DNA of 8,036 nt from Bacteroidales bacterium UBA932 (GCA_002293585.1 DBDM01000210.1:1-8036); one strand, 5' to 3'; shown: positions 1-7,340, numbered from the stretch's first letter. Notes: generated by a model from the sequence alone, not told the origin. Program-made: numbers and translations.

Positions 1-1017
1 CTTATGCCCGGCGAAGCGCTCATCATCAAACGCGACGGCAGCTGCCGCGTTGAGCAGGTGCTACCGGCCGAACAACGGGCAGCCTGTTCGTTCGAACGCA
101 TTTATTTCTCCCGCGGAACAGATAAATATATTTACCGCGAACGGAAAAAATTAGGCGAGCAATTGGTCCCGCAAATCCTCAACGCCATCAATCACGACTT
201 AGACAATACAATCTTTTCTTACATTCCTAACACTTCGGAAACAGCGTTTTACGGCATGGTAAAAGGAGTAGAAGATCATTTAATAAAAGAGCAGGAAAAA
301 CAGATCCTGGCCTTAGGCGATCAGTTGAACAGCGAAAATTTACGCCGCATTATCGGAAAACGCATGAGAGCGGAAAAAATTGCCGTAAAAGATGTCAAGC
401 TACGCACGTTCATTACGGAAGACAGCTCACGCAACGATATGGTGGAACACGTGTACGACGTCACCTATGGAATAGTCCACAGGGGGCATGACAGCATTGT
501 TATTATCGACGATTCCATTGTGCGGGGCACTACGCTCAAGCAAAGTATTTTAAAAATGCTTGACCGGCTGGAACCTAAAAAAATAGTGATTGTAAGTTCG
601 GCGCCGCAAGTCCGTTATCCCGACTGTTACGGTATTGAGATGTCACAGATGAGTGAATTTTGCGCCTTTTTGGCCGCTGTTGAACTATTGAAAGAGACAG
701 GACAGGCGCACATCATTGAAGAGGTGTACCGTCAATGCAAGGCCCAACAGGGTTTACCAAGCGAACAATTGGTTAATCACGTGACGGCTATTTACAAGCC
801 TTTCACACCCGAACAAATATCCGCAAAAATAGTGGAACTGTTACGCCCCGATAACATGCAGGCTGAAGTAGAGCTGGTATTCCAAACGCTGGAAGGCTTG
901 CACGCCGCCTGTCCCGACAATAACGGCGACTGGTACTTTTCGGGCAACTACCCCACCCCCGGCGGAAATAAAGTGGTGAACAACGCATTCATCAACTATT
1001 ATGAGAATGGGGTATGA
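1..1017 (+). CDS. purF: Amidophosphoribosyltransferase (PurF family), C-terminal part, 5' end outside window
   Basis: Glutamine PRPP amidotransferase catalyses the first step of de novo purine synthesis: PRPP plus glutamine to 5-phosphoribosylamine, in the cytoplasm. The frame is open from base 1, so the N-terminal Ntn glutaminase domain lies upstream; the Met codon at 4 is internal, not a start. Counting from that Met, the start of the PRTase domain is seen near residues 28-37 (S-F-E-R-I-Y-F-S-R-G, equivalent to the FEyvYFaRP stretch of PurF). The PRPP-binding loop VIIDDSIVRGTT follows at about 166-177, then PQVRYPDCYGIEM at 201-213. The acidic, divergent tail (CPDNNGDWYFSGNYPTPGG, about 303-321) resembles the long form of roughly 620-630 residues that I know from Bacteroides genomes, where a shorter canonical PurF may also exist. 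This copy could therefore be a paralogue, and the symbol marks the family only. GC is high (63% in bases 1-60). The next gene starts 38 bases on, with no visible terminator between. Confidence 0.88.
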   Translation, partial: LMPGEALIIKRDGSCRVEQVLPAEQRAACSFERIYFSRGTDKYIYRERKKLGEQLVPQILNAINHDLDNTIFSYIPNTSETAFYGMVKGVEDHLIKEQEKQILALGDQLNSENLRRIIGKRMRAEKIAVKDVKLRTFITEDSSRNDMVEHVYDVTYGIVHRGHDSIVIIDDSIVRGTTLKQSILKMLDRLEPKKIVIVSSAPQVRYPDCYGIEMSQMSEFCAFLAAVELLKETGQAHIIEEVYRQCKAQQGLPSEQLVNHVTAIYKPFTPEQISAKIVELLRPDNMQAEVELVFQTLEGLHAACPDNNGDWYFSGNYPTPGGNKVVNNAFINYYENGV

Positions 1018-1055
1018 AAATACTATGAATGTAAGGTGATATAAAAGAAAAAAGT

Positions 1056-2228
1056 ATGGAAGAATTAAATAAAATAGAGGGCGAACAAATAATAGACAAC
1101 GAAGACACTTCTTCCGGAAAAGTTACAATTACTCATCCTTTTAATCCGAATGAAATTGAGATTGAAACTCCGCCCTACACGGTTGGTTATTTAATAGACC
1201 GGATAGAGCATGATGAAATCAATATGAATACAGACTTTCAACGAGAGGGAAATTTGTGGTCGCCAGACAAACAAAGCCGTTTAATTGAATCCATTTTGTT
1301 AGGGCTTCCATTACCGGCATTTTATTTTGACACCACCAATCCGCAATGGGATATTGTGGACGGCTTACAACGCTGTTGTTCTATCGAGAATTTTTGCGTT
1401 AAGAAAACATTGAAATTAACAGGATTAGAATTTTTGGGAGAAAAAGATGGTAAAACCTACTTAGAAGGAGCAGGTTTTGACGATTTAGACCGCACTTTGC
1501 AGCGTAGTATCATTACCCGCCCAATTACAGTTAACCTCATTAAAAAAGCACACCGGAATATTCGTTTTATTTTATTTAAACGATTAAACACAGGTGGACT
1601 TGAGCTGACACCACAAGAAATTCGCAATGCAGTTTATCAGGGAAAAGCGGCTGATACAATTAAGCATTTGGCACAGTTAGAAGATTTCAAAAGAGCTACT
1701 GATTGGAAAGTACCTTTTAACAGGATGCAAGACCGCGATTTTATAAGCCGCTTTATTGCATTTTACTTGATTAGTTATACGGAATACCAACCGGGTTTGG
1801 ATGATTTTATCAACTCAAGCATGGAAATATTAGAAAAATCCGATCCCAAACTTCTTGAAGCGGATTTTACGCGCTCCCTACAAATGGCAATGAGAATATT
1901 TGGTAACGATGCGTTCCGCAGGCGAACTGGCCGAGAAGACAATCGTCGTCCTATCAACAAAGCCTATTTTGAAGTTATTTCTGTTAACTTTGCAAAACTG
2001 AATAATGACGAGGAAAATTTGCTCTGTCAAAATAGTGAACTGTTCAAAGATAATCTTATTATATTGATGAACAGTAGTCGCTACAGCAATGCTTTATCAA
2101 GAGGAACGGGGACAAAAGATAGTGTCAATATTCGTTTTTCATGGTTTCAACAAGTATTACAAAAAAGTATAAACGGGATTAAAATAAAAGTAACCGATGA
2201 TAACAAAATTGAAGATAGCGAACTTTAA
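1056..2228 (+). CDS. DUF262 domain protein (GmrSD/SspE-type nucleotide-sensing fold), no HNH domain
   Basis: This 390-residue protein carries a DUF262 domain over about residues 40-240. Its landmarks are F-Q-R at 61-63, then W68 and the S-R-L-I-E-S-I-L-L-G-L-P-L-P block (74-87). The ParB-like DGxQR motif is D102-G-L-Q-R106, followed by F-K-R-L-N-T-G-G at 174-181, P-Q-E-I-R at 186-190 and R-M-Q-D-R-D-F at 223-229. DUF262 is related to the ParB/Srx NTPase fold and acts as the nucleotide-dependent module of type IV restriction enzymes (GmrSD) and of SspE. The C-terminal part (about 250-390) shows no HNH/DUF1524 nuclease signature, unlike GmrSD-type fusions, so any effector activity probably resides in a partner. 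An odd detail is C-C at 107-108, directly after DGLQR, where homologues I remember have L plus a small residue. The start is the first Met in frame, preceded by an A-rich leader, as is usual in Bacteroidota. Its last 32 nt overlap the ATPase gene in another frame, suggesting translational coupling. Confidence 0.85.
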   Translation: MEELNKIEGEQIIDNEDTSSGKVTITHPFNPNEIEIETPPYTVGYLIDRIEHDEINMNTDFQREGNLWSPDKQSRLIESILLGLPLPAFYFDTTNPQWDIVDGLQRCCSIENFCVKKTLKLTGLEFLGEKDGKTYLEGAGFDDLDRTLQRSIITRPITVNLIKKAHRNIRFILFKRLNTGGLELTPQEIRNAVYQGKAADTIKHLAQLEDFKRATDWKVPFNRMQDRDFISRFIAFYLISYTEYQPGLDDFINSSMEILEKSDPKLLEADFTRSLQMAMRIFGNDAFRRRTGREDNRRPINKAYFEVISVNFAKLNNDEENLLCQNSELFKDNLIILMNSSRYSNALSRGTGTKDSVNIRFSWFQQVLQKSINGIKIKVTDDNKIEDSEL

Positions 2229-3324
2229 ATCACACCGAAATACTGAATTAACAACGGGAGCTTTAACGCTCCTTACCGGCATCAATAGTTCCGGAAAATC
2301 AAGCGTGTTACAATCTCTACTTTTGTTAAGGCAAAGTTTTCAAAAAGGTCGGTTAAGTACTGGGCTGGATTTGAATGCTCCTTTATGCGACATCGGAAAA
2401 GGGAGCGATGCTTTGCACCGTTTCTCCAATGAGGAAGAAATTACCTTTTCCTTACATACAAATAGCAGCAATAAATACGACTTTTGCTTTAGTGCCCAAG
2501 GTAGATATAACGACACCCTCTTGCTTCAAAAACAACCGATGATTTTGGAGGGTAATTTACTTTGCTTACCGTTGTTTACAAATAAATTCCAATATCTAAG
2601 TGCAGCAAGATGGGCGGGATTAAACCTTTACCCGGTAGATACCTACGCAGTAGAAACCGAAAAACAACTTTCGATAAATTATGGACAAGGGGAACTGGTT
2701 GCTCACTTTTTAGAATATTATGGTGAAAACAGAGATTTTGAAGTAAAATCAGAATCATTACTGCATCCGAATGCATCCAGTAAAAAATTATTGGAGCAAA
2801 CCATTGCTTGGGAAGGAGAAATAAGCCCGCGCGTAACTATAAAACCGGAGAAAAAAGCCGATAAAGTCAGCATTGAATACGGTTACAAGGGAATGGACGA
2901 TAATCCACCGTTGAAGGGATTACAAGCCAAAAACATCGGATTTGGTATTTCCTATTCGCTTTCAATCATTGTAGCCTTGCTTTCGGCAGAACCGGGAGCC
3001 CTGTTAATTTTAGAGAATCCAGAAGCCCACTTGCATCCGCGCGGACAATCGAAGTTAGCAGAACTTATAGCATTGGCAGCCCAAAGCGGTATTCAGGTAT
3101 TTGTAGAAACACATAGCGACCATATTTTTAACGGAGTACTTAAAGCAGTGGCTACAAAACAAGTTGAAAAAGAAAATGTGAAAGTTCACTTTTTTGAATT
3201 GGACAAAACCAATACCTCTGTCAGCACTGAAATACGATTTTCCGACAAGGGGCGTATCCTAAATCCTCAAAAAGGGTTCTTCGACCAATTCGACGATGAT
3301 TTAGACACTTTATTAGGATTATAA
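2197..3324 (+). CDS. AAA/ABC-type ATPase with DUF3696-like C-terminus
   Basis: This 375-residue predicted cytoplasmic ATPase has the single-chain architecture of the SMC/OLD/RecF-like group. The N-terminus (KLKIANFKSHRNTEL, 4-18) is the usual strand before the nucleotide site, and Walker A is GINSSGKS at 28-35. A signature-like stretch lies at N246-I-G-F-G-I-S, followed by the hydrophobic segment to 262. Walker B with catalytic acids is L-L-I-L-E273-N-P-E276-A-H-L-H-P, and the switch histidine is in E-T-H-S-D-H at 304-309. The insert between about 50 and 240 is family-specific. The C-terminal 50 residues, ending F-F-D-Q-F-D-D-D-L-D, match what I know of DUF3696. There is no TOPRIM domain, so this is not an OLD-type nuclease by itself. 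The ATG at 2197 lies inside the preceding DUF262 gene, and the next gene begins 1 nt after the stop, so the three products are probably made together. The role is inferred to be an energy-dependent regulator or sensor of the neighbouring effector. Confidence 0.85.
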   Translation: MITKLKIANFKSHRNTELTTGALTLLTGINSSGKSSVLQSLLLLRQSFQKGRLSTGLDLNAPLCDIGKGSDALHRFSNEEEITFSLHTNSSNKYDFCFSAQGRYNDTLLLQKQPMILEGNLLCLPLFTNKFQYLSAARWAGLNLYPVDTYAVETEKQLSINYGQGELVAHFLEYYGENRDFEVKSESLLHPNASSKKLLEQTIAWEGEISPRVTIKPEKKADKVSIEYGYKGMDDNPPLKGLQAKNIGFGISYSLSIIVALLSAEPGALLILENPEAHLHPRGQSKLAELIALAAQSGIQVFVETHSDHIFNGVLKAVATKQVEKENVKVHFFELDKTNTSVSTEIRFSDKGRILNPQKGFFDQFDDDLDTLLGL

Positions 3325-3325
3325 C

Positions 3326-3328
3326 ATG
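3326..3328 (+). promoter_or_regulatory. Start codon coupled to the ATPase stop, with AGGA ribosome-binding site
   Basis: The stop codon of the ATPase gene ends at 3324 and the ATG opens at 3326, one base later. An AGGA at 3315-3318 lies 7 bases before the ATG, inside the ATPase gene. Termination-reinitiation is therefore the likely way this gene is translated, which would tie the amount of the putative toxin to the ATPase. Confidence 0.4.
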
Positions 3329-4054
3329 GAGATACTCTTCAACGAACTATCATTAACAGGGCAATTTGCTTCCAGGGAGCAATTTGTCAGTGATGCGTTG
3401 CCTTCATTGCTTGCCTTGCTTAATGAAATAGATGCATCGAAAAATATATTCTACAAAAAACAAGATTTTTATGCTTCTCGAGTTACAGGAACGGATTCTA
3501 TACATGATATCTTAGTAGGAAATGTCTCTAGGGAATACAAGGAAATAATAAAATTCAAACGCAGATTTCATCAGCAACTATTTGAGAATCCCTATTGGGA
3601 AGACGATAAAAAACACGCGACCACTTGCACATACGAATACAACAAAACGAATGTATGCGGACATTCAATAGCCGAAGCCTGCGAACGCGACAAAATAGTG
3701 ATATCCTTTACCCATCCCGATTTTTCAGAAGCCAAACTACTAGTCTTAAAAAACAAGAGTACCGAAATTGAACTCGATAACCTTTTTTCTGTAGGGCATT
3801 ACAATACCGTCGCTCATCAACGAGGGATTATTGTTGTTTTTTCTCTAAAGGATACAACTCGTTTCAGTAAAACCAATCTTGTTCGACAAGGACAACCGGT
3901 ATACAAAGAAATAGCGACAAACTGCTATTGGTATTTAGACAATTTTCATAAGAGTCATTATGAAGTATTTGATTCAAACGAAGCACACATTGGCATTGCA
4001 GATATGCAAGGCAATGTAAATTCTTTTAAACGCGTCGATAATAGAAGCCTATAA
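3326..4054 (+). CDS. Unrecognised 242-aa protein with a colicin E3-like RNase signature at the C-terminus
   Basis: I do not recognise residues 1-190. They look soluble, with no signal peptide or membrane segment, and contain a Cys/His cluster (H97, C101, C111, H113, C119) followed by a strand-rich part (KIVISFTH at 123-130, GIIVVFSL at 167-174). The C-terminus shows D205-x2-H208, E213, H221-x-G223-x2-D226 and R240. The colicin E3 cytotoxic domain, from memory of its sequence, has D510-x2-H513, E517, H526-x-G528-x2-D531 and R545. All spacings from the first Asp agree (+3, +16, +18, +21, +35), except the Glu, which is at +8 here and +7 in E3. Colicin E3 cleaves 16S rRNA at the decoding centre using Asp510, His513, Glu517 and Arg545. 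The match also places the active-site tail at the very end of the protein, as in E3. RNase toxin function is inference, since the homology is short. No separate immunity-like gene follows. An AGGA at 3315-3318 precedes the ATG, which abuts the ATPase stop. Confidence 0.65.
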   Translation: MEILFNELSLTGQFASREQFVSDALPSLLALLNEIDASKNIFYKKQDFYASRVTGTDSIHDILVGNVSREYKEIIKFKRRFHQQLFENPYWEDDKKHATTCTYEYNKTNVCGHSIAEACERDKIVISFTHPDFSEAKLLVLKNKSTEIELDNLFSVGHYNTVAHQRGIIVVFSLKDTTRFSKTNLVRQGQPVYKEIATNCYWYLDNFHKSHYEVFDSNEAHIGIADMQGNVNSFKRVDNRSL

Positions 4055-4087
4055 AATACAATTAACCTATATATAACATCTCTTAAT

Positions 4088-7000
4088 CTACTTCGTCTTA
4101 TCCAGCGGCGCCGGAATGGGCGGCATAGGTTTGCGGTTGGCCAACGCTTTCAACATTTCTTCAATGGCGCGGTTGAGCTGCTCGTCCTCCCCTTTCCATT
4201 CTTTGGCAGGGTCGTTATCTACTACAATGTCCGGTTCCACGCCGTAGCCTTCAATAATCCATTTGCTTTCATCCACCGAATAGGAAGTGAAGAACGGCAC
4301 GCGCATATCGGCGCCGTCAATGTAGGGCAATGAGCCGCTGATGCCCACAACACCGCCCCAGCTGCGCATACCGATGAGCTTGCCCAAACCCAATTGGCGG
4401 AAGCCGTAAGGGAAAAGGTCGCCGTCGGACATGGAATATTTATCAATCAATACCACTTTCGGGCCTACATGCGTTTGTGCAGGCGCCGTGTTCATGGTGT
4501 CGGACGTGCGCCACATGATAGCACGATAAGGCACACGCGCCAGGCGTTCCAACAACATAGGCGACACGTTGCCGCCGCCATTACTGCGGTCGTCAATAAT
4601 CAGCGCTTCCTTATCGAGTTGCGGATAAAAATATTTGGCAAATTCATTCAATCCCGACACACCCATATCAGGTACATGGATGTAACCCACACGGCCGTTG
4701 GTAGCTTTTTCCACCTTGCGGATATTGTCCTGCACCCAGGCATAATAATACAGCTGTGTTTCATCATCAATAGGCTGCACAATCACCGGGCGGGCGCCGT
4801 CTTTGGCCGGCCGGCTGTTGATCATGAGTTCCACTTTTTTACCGGCCTTACCCACCAAAAGGCTATAGATATCGCCCGTTTCCTGTAGTGATTGGCCGTC
4901 GACCGCCAAAATATAATCGCCTTTATTCACCCTCACGCCCAGTTCCCTCAAGGGTGAAACTAAATTCTTGTCCCAATTGGCGCCCGGCAGTATACTGTCA
5001 ATGCGGAAATAGCCCGAAGCGTCACGGCTCAACTGCGCACCCAGCAATCCGGTTTTAATCCGTTCGGGGCGGGGCATTTCGCCACTGTTTACGTAAGCAT
5101 GACCGCAGTTGAGTTCGGCAATCATTTCACCGATAATATACGTCAGGTCGGCACGATGATTCACGTAAGGCAGGAGCGCCGCATATTTATCGCGCATAGC
5201 CGGCCAGTTGACCCCATGCATATTCTTCACATAAAATCCATCCCGCATGGCACGCCAGCTTTCATTGAATATCTGTTCCCATTCGTCGTGATAATTCACA
5301 AAAGTCCTCACTTCCGACAGTTCCACTGCCTTGTCGAGATTCACTTTCGAGGTGGGTACATCCATCACGTAAAGCGAAGCTCCCCTGCGGGCTACCGCTT
5401 TTTTTCCATTGGGAGAAAAGGTCAGGGAAAATCCTTCGCCCAACTCAATTTCTTTTCCGGTTTTAAAATCAAACATTTTTGCACCACGGCGCATGGAGTA
5501 ATATACCTTGTCATTATTGGCATATATAATACCATATTCTCCGGGCGCTATGGGCAAGCCGACAATACGTTGCGTGATGCCGTCCAAATCAATGTTCACC
5601 GGCGCCGGCGCTGTTTTTTTCGTATCCTGTTTACCGGCCGGAGAAGCATCATCCTTTTCAATCGCCACCACATCATCTTTGGCGGCCAGCGGCGACGGGG
5701 TATCTTTGGACAACACGGCCATGTACACGCGGTTCATATTGGTATACACAAAATTCCATTCGTTGCGGCCATAGGTGGGATTAAAGTCGCGCGACGAAGT
5801 AAAAAATAAATAGTTGCCATCGGCTGAAAACACCGGACGGCCGGAGTCGTACCATTTATCCGTTACGGCGGTTTGACTGCCGTCGGTCAAATTATACAAA
5901 TACACCACATCCATATCATTCGTAGCCGTCAATGTATAAGCCAACCAGCGGCTGTCGGGCGACCAGGCCGGTACTCCGGCGTAGCCATACTTGTTGCGCG
6001 CCACGTCCGTCACCTTTTTGGTAGCCACATCCACTAAGCGGATGCGGTTTTCCCTGTCGGCATAAGCAATCTTCTTACTGTCGGGCGAAATGACAAAGTT
6101 CGCAATATAGGTATCATTATTGAACGTTAACTGTACCACATTCGCGCCGTCGGGCTGCTGTATATACAATTCCGTTTCGCCTGTCTTATCGGAAATATAG
6201 GCTATATATTTACCGTCGGGCGACCATGCGGCGGCGCGTTCATGCACGCCCGAAGAAGCCGTAAGGCGGCGGGTGACCCCTTCTTTTGAAGGAACATTAT
6301 ACACATCGCCGCGGGCAGTGACCACCAGGCGTTCACCATTGGGAGACAAGGCCACATTCGAAATATTTTTCGACACATCTTTCCATTCGCTGCGAGCATA
6401 GTTCATATCGTCCGTCAAGCGGACATCCACCTTTTCCGTTTGGCGGGTTTTCGCATTAAAACGATAGATATAGCCGCCGTTTTCAAACACGACATCATCA
6501 CCAAAAGCCGTAGGGAATTTAATATCGAAATCTTTAAAATCCGTCACTTTTTCCGTTTGTTTTGTTTTCACATTATACACGAACAAATTCATGGTGCGGT
6601 CGCGGTCGGAAATAAAGAACACCTCATCGCCTATCCACATGGGAATAATATCCTGCGCCTCATTATCGGTAATATTGGTTGTGGCGCCGGTAGTCCAATC
6701 CCTGATCCAAATATCATCGGCCATGCCGCCCTTGTAATATTTCCAGGTACGAAATTCGCGGAACACACGGTTGTAGGCCAACTGCTTACCGTCGGGCGAA
6801 AAACTACAAAATCCCCCTTCGGGCAAGGGCAGTTGCTCCGACAAGCCACCGGTGACAGGCACTTGAAATAAGTGGGCGCGAAACCCGAAAGTTTGTTTGC
6901 GGGAACGATAAATAATTGATTGGCCGTCGGGTGTCCAAGCCATGACAATGTTGTTGGGACCCATACGGTCCGACACATCGTCACGGCCAAGCGTAGCAGT

Positions 7001-7306
7001 GTAAGTTAACCGTTGAGGCACACCTCCCGATGCGGGGATGGTAAACACTTCCGTATTGCCGTCATACTGTCCGGTAAACGCCAAGGTTTGGCCGTCGGGC
7101 GAGAAACGCGCAAACATCTCAAAACCAACGTGCGAAGTAAGCTTACGGGCTGTTCCGCCGCTAAGGGGCACCGAATATAAATCACCGGCATAAGTAAACA
7201 CCAGGTCTTTACCATTGGTCGCCGGAAAACGCAATAAACGGGCTTCTTCATTAGCCTGTATAACACTGGGGATCAGCAGTAATAATGTGAAAACAAACTT
7301 CTTCAT
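4088..7306 (-). CDS. Secreted tricorn protease homologue (S41-type serine peptidase with PD40 propellers and PDZ domain)
   Basis: This 1072-residue protein is about the length of Thermoplasma tricorn. The signal peptide is MKKFVFTLLLLIPSVIQA, with a likely cut after residue 18 and no lipobox Cys, so a periplasmic enzyme is expected. Two beta-propellers follow (about 20-300 and 310-660), marked by PD40 repeats such as FSPDG (68), WTPDG (124), FSPDG (169), WSPDG (361), WSPDS (448) and FSPNG (630). A Lys/Asp/Ala/Pro-rich linker lies at 540-575. The PDZ domain is about 752-835 and the catalytic core lies at its two sides. By motif, the catalytic residues are H736 (N-C-G-H-A-Y), S960 followed by D961 (Y-S-M-S-D-G-D) and E1019 (I-I-E-G-Y-G-V), matching tricorn His746, Ser965 and Glu1023. 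Tricorn Ser745 is Gly735 here. The likely role is trimming peptides in the periplasm. The start at 7306 is preferred over an in-frame Met at 7387, because the extension would cover the promoter and bury the signal peptide. Confidence 0.9.
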   Translation of the reverse strand: MKKFVFTLLLLIPSVIQANEEARLLRFPATNGKDLVFTYAGDLYSVPLSGGTARKLTSHVGFEMFARFSPDGQTLAFTGQYDGNTEVFTIPASGGVPQRLTYTATLGRDDVSDRMGPNNIVMAWTPDGQSIIYRSRKQTFGFRAHLFQVPVTGGLSEQLPLPEGGFCSFSPDGKQLAYNRVFREFRTWKYYKGGMADDIWIRDWTTGATTNITDNEAQDIIPMWIGDEVFFISDRDRTMNLFVYNVKTKQTEKVTDFKDFDIKFPTAFGDDVVFENGGYIYRFNAKTRQTEKVDVRLTDDMNYARSEWKDVSKNISNVALSPNGERLVVTARGDVYNVPSKEGVTRRLTASSGVHERAAAWSPDGKYIAYISDKTGETELYIQQPDGANVVQLTFNNDTYIANFVISPDSKKIAYADRENRIRLVDVATKKVTDVARNKYGYAGVPAWSPDSRWLAYTLTATNDMDVVYLYNLTDGSQTAVTDKWYDSGRPVFSADGNYLFFTSSRDFNPTYGRNEWNFVYTNMNRVYMAVLSKDTPSPLAAKDDVVAIEKDDASPAGKQDTKKTAPAPVNIDLDGITQRIVGLPIAPGEYGIIYANNDKVYYSMRRGAKMFDFKTGKEIELGEGFSLTFSPNGKKAVARRGASLYVMDVPTSKVNLDKAVELSEVRTFVNYHDEWEQIFNESWRAMRDGFYVKNMHGVNWPAMRDKYAALLPYVNHRADLTYIIGEMIAELNCGHAYVNSGEMPRPERIKTGLLGAQLSRDASGYFRIDSILPGANWDKNLVSPLRELGVRVNKGDYILAVDGQSLQETGDIYSLLVGKAGKKVELMINSRPAKDGARPVIVQPIDDETQLYYYAWVQDNIRKVEKATNGRVGYIHVPDMGVSGLNEFAKYFYPQLDKEALIIDDRSNGGGNVSPMLLERLARVPYRAIMWRTSDTMNTAPAQTHVGPKVVLIDKYSMSDGDLFPYGFRQLGLGKLIGMRSWGGVVGISGSLPYIDGADMRVPFFTSYSVDESKWIIEGYGVEPDIVVDNDPAKEWKGEDEQLNRAIEEMLKALANRKPMPPIPAPLDKTK

Positions 7307-7320
7307 AGTCAATAATTTTA

Positions 7321-7340
7321 TGTAGAACATACAATCTACA
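7321..7340. repeat. Inverted repeat TGTAGA-N8-TCTACA at the tricorn transcription start
   Basis: Perfect 6-base arms at 7321-7326 and 7335-7340 are separated by 8 bases. The right arm touches the end of the tricorn -7 element (7339-7346), and the predicted start of transcription falls in the loop. The position fits an operator. A role as an RNA hairpin is unlikely, because only the left arm would be fully transcribed. No protein is known to bind it from this sequence. Confidence 0.35.

Larger units (their letters stand above)
1018..4087. other. AT-rich three-gene cassette, probable acquired defence island
   Basis: This block holds three same-strand genes (DUF262 protein, AAA ATPase, 242-residue protein) packed with a 32-nt overlap and a 1-nt gap. 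Its base composition differs from both sides. Hand counts give 33% GC for 1981-2040 and 40% for 3841-3900, against 63% for 1-60 and 55% for 4561-4620. Flanking genes are metabolic or housekeeping in type. No transposase, integrase, tRNA or convincing flanking repeat is visible, so the means of entry is unknown. I saw no Bacteroidota-type promoter in the 38 bases before the first gene. Transcription either reads through from the upstream gene or starts from an unrecognised site. That the block was acquired horizontally is an inference from composition and gene content. Confidence 0.6.

Noticed and set aside
1018..1055. Promoter directly before the DUF262 gene
   Set aside because: No TAnnTTTG element is present in the 38 bases, and nothing convincing was seen at the end of the upstream gene.
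1017..4059. AAAATAC at 1017-1023 and again at 4053-4059, at the two edges of the cassette, as a target-site duplication
   Set aside because: Seven bases of mostly A in AT-rich intergenic DNA can easily occur by chance, and no transposase or terminal inverted repeat accompanies it.
4055..4087. Terminator between the convergent cassette and tricorn genes
   Set aside because: The 33 bases are AT-rich with no GC-rich stem or T-run on either strand, so no terminator can be called.
4394..5809. Long open frames on the plus strand opposite the tricorn gene (4394-4888 and 5099-5809)
   Set aside because: They are the reverse strand of a well-supported coding gene, are rich in His/Arg/Ile with no domain, and have no promoter or ribosome-binding site. 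They arise from codon usage.
5940..7105. Repeated CCGTCGGGCGA-like words at irregular spacing
   Set aside because: They encode the SPDG core of successive PD40 propeller repeats in the tricorn homologue, so they are protein repeats and not a DNA element or CRISPR array.
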